Position numbers and translations under genes: made by a program. The notes below the pieces were generated by a model. It made no database searches and was not told where the DNA came from. It saw nothing but the letters and a program-made list of their open reading frames with translations. A stretch of 64,000 bases of DNA from Alviniconcha marisindica (taxonomy: Eukaryota; Mollusca; Gastropoda; Provannidae): positions 32,501-96,500 of the forward strand of contig JABMCL010000750.1 of the NCBI GenBank assembly GCA_018857735.1, in the 5' to 3' direction. Positions 37,422 through 45,419 of the stretch are shown piece by piece; the stretch's first letter is position 1, and each line of letters starts with the position of its first letter.

Positions 37422-38806
37422 TCATCTTCTTTCTTCTTAATCATCTTTTTCTTCTTTGTCATCTTCTTCTTTCTTCTTTTTCTTCTTCATCATCATCTTC
37501 TTTCTTCTTTTCTTCTTCATTGTTATCTTCTTTCTTCTTTTTCTTCTTCATCGTCATCTTCTTTCTTCTTTTTCTTCATCGTCTTCATCTTCTTCTTTTT
37601 TCTTTCTTCTTTGTCTTCATCTTCTTTTCTTCTTCATCTTCTTTATTCTGTTACGGCTCTCCTTTGAGCCACAGGTGACATTTTTATGTGTGACAGGATG
37701 TTATAATCCCATTACATACTTTCTGGCTGACTTTGTTGCTGTTCCTGTTACAGCTGTATGTTTGACTGGATGTTAACCCCTTCACTACCCCAGCCCATAC
37801 AATTTCTGGGCTGAAAAGTGTGCACACATGCCTGCAAACTGTATATTTTCAATCATATTCAAACAAATTTCATTTTAATACTGTGCGTTTTGACAGATGC
37901 TAAATCAAAAGGGGAAAATAAGGCTTATGGATTTCAAATTTTGCCTTTTTATTGGTCATTTTCAAATGACATCGTGGCAGTAAAAGGGTTAAAATCCCAT
38001 TACATACTTTCTGGCTAACTTGCTACTGTTCCTGTTACAGCTGTATGTTTGACAGGATGTTAAAATCCCATTACATCCTTTCTGGCTGACTTGTTACTGA
38101 TCCTGTTACAGCTGTATGTTTGACAGGATGTTAAAATCCCACTACATCCTTTCTGGCTGACTTGTTACTGTTCCTGTTACAGCTGTATGTTTGACAGGAT
38201 GTTAAAATCCCATTACATCCTTTCCGGCTGACTTGTTATTGTTCCTGTTACAGCTGTATGTTTGACAGGATGTTAAAATCCCACTACATCCTTTCTGGCT
38301 GACTTGTTACTGATCCTGTTACAGCTGTATGTTTGACAGGATGTTAAAATCCCAGTACATACTTTGTGGCTGACTCTGTTGCTGATCCTGTTACAGCTGT
38401 CAGGTCAGGAGGATCCGGTTGACCTGTGGATCCTCAGTCGGCTGAGCCAGATGGTGCAGGATTGTGACAAGGCCTTTGCCTCTTTCAGCCTTCACCAGGG
38501 CGCCAAGGCACTGCACCAGTTCTGGCTCACCGAGTTCTGCGATGTCTATCTGGTCAGTTGCTCCAGTCCGCTTCAGGCTGGTGTGCAAACTCCATGCGCT
38601 GGTTTACGACATGCTTCCTCCCACCACTGCCATAGTTGATTACGCCATAGGTCTCAGAAAACTGGAGGGTCATTTGTTTGAGAGGGCTGTAGTTTTGTTT
38701 CTGGTATTTTGACTTGCTCAGTTGCTGGCACAATAAAATGTAGTCTGTTTGCTTTGTTTTTGCTTTTTTAAAGCTTTGTAAATTTAAGTTTGTAGAGTCA
38801 GAATGC

Positions 38807-38879
<73 letters not shown>

Positions 38880-41800
38880 CGCTTAAAATAGTCTCTAGGG
38901 ACAAGATTTTGGGCTTTGCTAATACATTAATTATTATTATATTAATTATTTCTCTTTGTTGCGCAGGAATACAGCAAGACAGTGTTCCAGTCAGAAGACA
39001 CAGACCGTCAAAAAGCTGTACGTCAAATACTGTACATGGTCACCGACACATTCCTCCGAGCGCTCAGTCCTTTCATGCCCTTCCTCACCGAAGAGCTGTT
39101 CCAGAGACTTCCAGCCAAGGGAAGCAACTGGCCAGAGAGTGTGTGCATAGCCCCCTACCCACAGCCACAAGATGTGAGAATGTGTTTGGTTGTTTCTTTG
39201 CGTGAACTTGAGGATGTGTTTTGGGGGGTTGTTTCTACACATAAAAGCCTCGCTTTACTGTTCGCATGTATTCAGTTAGGATACCAGCGTGTCCCAGCCT
39301 TATATGCTGTTTATATGTGGCGTTGCATGAAGCGACATGGTGCATGGTTGTATAGTGTACACAGAATTTGCGCCGAGACGGCAGCAGTTTCATGTGGCAC
39401 CAGCCATGCCAGCGCTGTAAGTACACCACTTCGGTGGATATTCCAGAAAACGAACTATAAAAAGCTAGTCACTCATATAGAATCACATGCGAGCTCTGTG
39501 AGTCTGCTCGAGAACGGAGAATAGCGCTATATAAGCAATCATCATACCATATATTTTAACATGGGTAATACTGAAGGGGCTAACTCTTTCAAAATTTGTG
39601 TTTGAGGTTTGTGTGTTTTGTTTTACATTTGTGCCGGGATTGATTCTGTGGATTTGACTTGAGAAGGGGTTTACATACATGAGAAGAGTTTTGACCTTAT
39701 GGCCAATTCTTCTCCTGTGTTGATTTACTGGTCTTCTCAAAGGACGTATGAAAATAATGCACATGGCATGTTGACATTCAAAGGATGTAATAGTGGCTGT
39801 GTCCAGTTTCAGTGGCAAAACCAGGCAGTGGAGAGAAAGATGAGTGAAGTGTTGGAGATGTGTCAACATCATTATGTTAATGTGAAGAAAATAATGCATG
39901 TGGCCTGTATGTATTGTTGACATTCAAAGGCTGAAACAGTGGCTGTGTCCAATTTCAGTGGCAAAACCAGGCAGAGGAGAAAGAGATGAGATGTGTCAAC
40001 ATCATTATGTTAATGTGATGAAAATAATGCATGTGGCCTGTATGTACTGTTGACATTCAAAGGCTGAAACAGTGGCTGTGTCCAGTTTCAGTGGCAAAAC
40101 CAGGCAGTGGAGAGAGAGATGAGCAAAGTGCTGGAGATGTGTCAACACATTCTGTCTGTACGCCACGAGTACAACATCACCAAAGCCTATCTGCCAGGTA
40201 ACATGCGTGTCCCCAGCGTGCTCTGGTGCTGCTTCTTAGTTGTTTTGTAGACATAGCGTACATTTCTGTAGCTTGGTTCAGAGGCATTATTGTCACTGGT
40301 GGCCTGTTGCTGGACTCATGGATTAGGGTTGTGCTGGAGGGTTTGAACCTACAATAATAATAATACTGGCTTTGAGTCTGTCAAAGTGCTGTAGAAATTC
40401 CCTATTTAATGGTGAATTGATAGAGCGCTTTCATAGTAAGTAAATAAGTAATTTGGTGTTTTATGCCCAGTCAACCATTACAGTTACATCAGGGTGAACA
40501 CTTTCCGAGACTCAAAGTTTAATTAAAGAAAAAACAAGCAATGGATAAATGCTCACATGCAAAACAATGGCGTAAAAAATACATTAATAAACATATTCAT
40601 ACAAAGCTTAGAACCAAACACAGTAAGACCAAACACAATTCTAGCTGTCACTTTGATCTTGCATTGCAAGCCTGCGTTTCAATTTTATGTCAGTGGTGAG
40701 CATCAAATCACAGTCACCAAACCACAGCATCATTGAAGACGCATGGGTGTAATTCTGCTTGCTAGAACAGCCATTAAAATGTCCCTGTCATACACTTTTT
40801 GATGTAGTTTTCATTCTTTGGGGTCAAGTTTTCATGAAGAAATAGTCTGATGGTCAGAGATGCTTTTGTGGTAAGGAGATTACTTTTGTGTTTCCTTGTG
40901 CGTTCCATTTGGTGAGACTGAAATGTTATAATGATAATGAATACTTGTTGAGCAGCTCATCTTGAGGTGAGCCCTAAACACTTCACACTGGCAACAGACA
41001 ACTAACATGTCTCCAAACTCTGCATGACCAATACAATCAGCCAATCAGGATGTGCAGATGAGACACACCTTTTGACCTCACTTTCAGTACTCTGACAACT
41101 CAATAAAACTGAACTGTTTTGTTTGGTTCAGGTCAGTTCGGTGTTGCTTTACGTCCACAGAAATCATAAGGACTGATAGGGACGGGGAGCCCAGGACAGC
41201 CACCTCGACTTTCACACAGCTCCTGAGCTCTGTTTTGTTTTGGTCCAATGTTGCAGTTTATGTAGTGGTGAATGGCAGTGACCAGCAAAAAATAGCGGTG
41301 AATTTTCTACTCATTGAAACTGAAACTGTCATGGTTGATCCAGAGCTACAGTTTAAGTGACGGTAAAGAGCGGTGACTGGCAGAAAACAGTGGTTAATTT
41401 CCACTCGATGAAACTCAAAATGTCATGGTTGATCCTGAGCTACAGTTTAGGTGACGGCAAAGAGGGGTAACTGGCAGAAAATGGTGGTGAATTTTCCACT
41501 CGGTGGAACCAAAATTGTCTTGCTTGAGCCTGAGTTACAGTTTAAGTGATGATAAAGAGTGAGTTTCCTACTTGGTGAAATTGAATTGTTTTGTTTAGTC
41601 CCATGTTGCATTGTATGTAATGGTGAAGAATAGTGACCAGCAGAAAATAGTGATGAATTTCCAACTTGGTGAAATTGAACTTTTCTGTTTGGTCCAGTGT
41701 TGCATTGTATGTAATGGTGAAGATTGGTGACCAGCAGAAAACAGTGGTGAATTTCCCACTTGGTGAAATTGAAGTTTTTTTTTGTTTTTTTTAGTCCATT

Positions 41801-42468
41801 GTTACAGTGTATGTAATGGTAAAGAATGGTGACCAGCAGAAAATGGTGGTGAATTTCCCACTTGGTGAAATTGAACCATTTTGCTTAGTCTAATGTTGCA
41901 GTGAATGTAATGGTGAAGACTGATGACCAGCAGAAAACAGTGGTGAATTTCCCATTTGGTGAAATTGAACATTTCTTCTTCTTTTTTGTTGTTGTCCAGT
42001 GTTGCATTGTATGTAATGGTAAAGAATGGTGACCAGCAGAAAACAGCGGTGAATTTCCCACTTGGTGAAATTGAACTGTTTTTCTTAGTCTAATGTTGCA
42101 GTGTATGTAATGGTGAAGAATGGTGACCAGCCGAAAAAAAGGTAGTGAACTGTTTTGTTCAGTCCAGCACATGCTGTGGTGAGGAGAGGTGACCAGTAGA
42201 AAACTGGTGAATTTTCCACATGGTGAGACTGAAATTTCTGGTTTGCATCACAGTGTACGTGAGTTTGGAGAGTGATGATCACGCGGACGCTGTGGCCAGG
42301 TACAGAGGTGTTCTGTACAAGTTGAGCAAGGCCGACCCAGTGCACATTGTCACTGACAACACTGCTACGATACCAGCTGGATGTGCAATCAGCATGCTCA
42401 ACACGACCTGTCAGATACACGTTCAGCTGAAGGTGTGTGTGCGAGTGTGTTTGTGCATGGGCATGTGA

Positions 42469-42522
<54 letters not shown>

Positions 42523-45353
42523 GTGGGGTGTGTGTGTAGAAGAAGTGTGTGTGGTTTGGTGGAGAGATGGGTGTGTGGTGAGTGTTGTGTGTGTGTTGTG
42601 TGTGTGTGGAAGACAAAAGTGTGCCTGTGTGTGCAAGTGAGTGAGTGTCAGGTGTTGTGCATTTTTTTGTGTGTGTGAGAAGAGATGTAATCTGTGTGTG
42701 CAAGGTGTGAGTGTGCATTTGTGTGTATGAGAGAGAGAGAATGTGTGTGTGTGTGTGAGTGTGTGTCTGTGTCTGTGTCTGTGTGTATGTGTCTGTGTTT
42801 GTATGTGTACACATAGTACCTCACAAATCACACCAATGTATGCAACATGACTTTGGCAAGTGCAAACTGATACTGCTCTCTCCTGGTCTCATATTGTTGT
42901 CATTGTGATTTTTTCTTATATACTGACCTGTATTTCTATTACTTGGTGGCACAGCCTCTAACAGAAAATGCATCAATTCGATACAAGTCACAAGAACTGA
43001 ACTTGACAGAGCTTTCCATCCCCAACTTCCTTGCTTACTGCAGAGTGAATGCTTTCATAGACCTACCGCTGAACTACTCTCATCACATCTCACCAGTCAG
43101 ATATGCTGACGTGCATGGATTCTGAAAATCTGCCACCCTTGAGCATGGCGATTTGCATGCACTCTTGCTGCGCAGACAAACATGTGTTCACACCTTGAGA
43201 TGGACTCTTTGTCTTCTGTTGACCCCAGGGGCATGTCGATTTTGCTCGTGAGCTCGAGCGGCTGTCCCAGCGACGGGACAAGATTGTAGAGCAGCAGCAG
43301 GGTGTGGCGACCCGGCTGTCTGACCTCATCAAGAAGGGAAAGGGTCACATTCCGGCCGCCCAGAAACTGCAAGCGAAGGTGAGTGCCGGGCAGTGATGGT
43401 GGGAACGGCTGGCCTGTTTGGTCCTGACCTGACGGCTAGTTTGGTCCCGCTGTCACAGCCCTCTCAGTTTGCTTCATTTGGTCCCTCTGTCCCAGCCCTC
43501 TCAGTTTGCTTCATTTGGTCCCTCTGTCCCAGCCCTCTCAGTTTGCTTCATTTGGTCCCTCTGTCCCAACCCTCTCAGTTTGCTTCATTTGGTCCCTCTG
43601 TCCCAACCCTCTCAGTTTGCTTCATTTGGTCCCTCTGTCCCAGCCCTCTCAGTTTGCTTCATTTGGTCGATCTGTCCCAACCCTCTCAGTTTGCTTCATT
43701 TGGTCCCTCTGTCCCAACCCTCTCAGTTTGCTTCATTTGGTCAGTCTGTCATTTGGTCCCTCTGTCCCAGCCCTCTCAGTTTGCTTCATTTAGTCCCTCT
43801 GTCCCAACCCTCTCAGTTTGCTTCATTTGGTCCCTCTGTCCCAGCCCTCTCAGTTTGCTTCATTTGGTCCCTCTGTCCCAACCCTCTCAGTTTGCTTCAT
43901 TTGGTCCCTCTGTCCCAACCCTCTCAGTTTGCTTCATTTGGTCCCTCTGTCCCAACCCTCTCAGTTTGCTTCATTTGGTCAGTCTGTCATTTGGTACCTC
44001 TGTCCCAGCCCTCTCAGTTTGTTTCATTGGTCCCTCTGTGGCCCAACCGCCTTCAGTTTGCCTTCATTTGGTCCCTCTGTCCCAACCCTCTCAGTTTGCT
44101 TCATTTGGTCCCTCTGTCCCAACCCTCTCAGTTTGCTTCATTTGGTCCCTCTGTCCCAACCCTCTCAGTTTGCTTCATTTGGTCCCTCTGTCCCAACCCT
44201 CTCAGTTGCTATTTGATCGTCTGTCATTTGGTCCCTCTGTCCCAACCCTCTCAGTTTGCTTCATTTGGTCCCTCTGTCCCAACCCTCTCAGTTTGCTTCA
44301 TTTGGTCCCTCTGTCCCAACCCTCTCAGTTTGCTTCATTTGGTCCCTCTGTCCCACCCTCTCAGTTTGCTTCATTTGGTCCCTCTGTCCCAACCCTCTCA
44401 GTTTGCTTCATTTGGTCCCTCTGTCCCAACCCTCTCAGTTTGCTTCATTTGGTCCCTCTGTCCCAACCCTCTCAGTTTGCTTCATTTGGTCTCGTCCCTC
44501 TGTCCCAACCCTCTCAGTTTGCTTCATTTGGTCCCTCTGTCCCAACCCTCTCAGTTTGCTTCATTTGGTCCATCTGTCCCAACCCTCTCAGCTTGGCTTC
44601 ATTCGTCCATCTGTCCCAGACCCTCTCAGCCTCAGTTGCTTCATTTGGTCCAAGTCTGTGTTCATTTGGTCCTCTCGTCCCAGCCCTCTCAGTTTGCTTC
44701 ATTTGGTCCCTCTGTCCAAGCCCTCTCAGTTTGCTTCATTTGGTCATCTGTCCCACCCTCTCAGTTTGCTTCATTTGGTCCCTCTGTCCTCTCAGTTTGC
44801 TTATTTGCCCTCTGCAGTTTGTTCATTGGTCACTGTCCCAACCCTCTCAGTTTGCTTCATTTGGTCCCTCTGTCCAAACCCTCTCAGCTTGCTTCATTCC
44901 GTCCATCTGTCCCAACCCTCTCAGCCTCAATAGGCTTCATTCCGTCCATCTGTCCCAACCCTCTCAGCCTCAGTTGGCTTCATTTGCCAAGATTTGCTGA
45001 TGTTAGCAGGAAGCTTGGCTCCTGAATCAGTCAGCCCAAGTCACCATCAGCTGGCTGCTTCTCTTCTTACAGCGGAATGGAAGTGAAGAACAGAAGATGG
45101 AAAGTGGCCTGGAAATGTCAAACAAAATGCAAAAAATATTTTCCATCAGCAGACTGAATTCATTTGGTCATCCTGTCAGTATTGATGCAGAAAGTAGTTT
45201 TTTGCTTCAAAGTTGAGCTCCTCTGGGTGCTGCCGTTTTGGGTGCACTCCATGCCCATGAAGGGAAGAAAAAGGCTGGCTCATGACGTATTTGACCCTTT
45301 TATCACGTTTTTGTATCAAGTTCAAGGAAGATTTAACATTTGTCGTAGTACAG

Positions 45354-45419
<66 letters not shown>

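Noticed and set aside
38982..39524. Long frame extending exon 21 beyond 39173
   Set aside because: Family similarity ends at APYPQPQD, directly followed by a GTGAGA donor; the extension is intronic.
42943..43125. Open frame starting [15 protein letters not shown], which might be an extra VARS2 exon
   Set aside because: The family junction from exon 23 to exon 24 is continuous without it, and the frame has no similarity I recognise.
43393..45025. Open frames of more than 500 codons rich in Ser, Leu, Pro and Phe
   Set aside because: They are produced by a 37-bp minisatellite without stops in intron 24 of the VARS2-like gene; no domain and no independent start or splice support.
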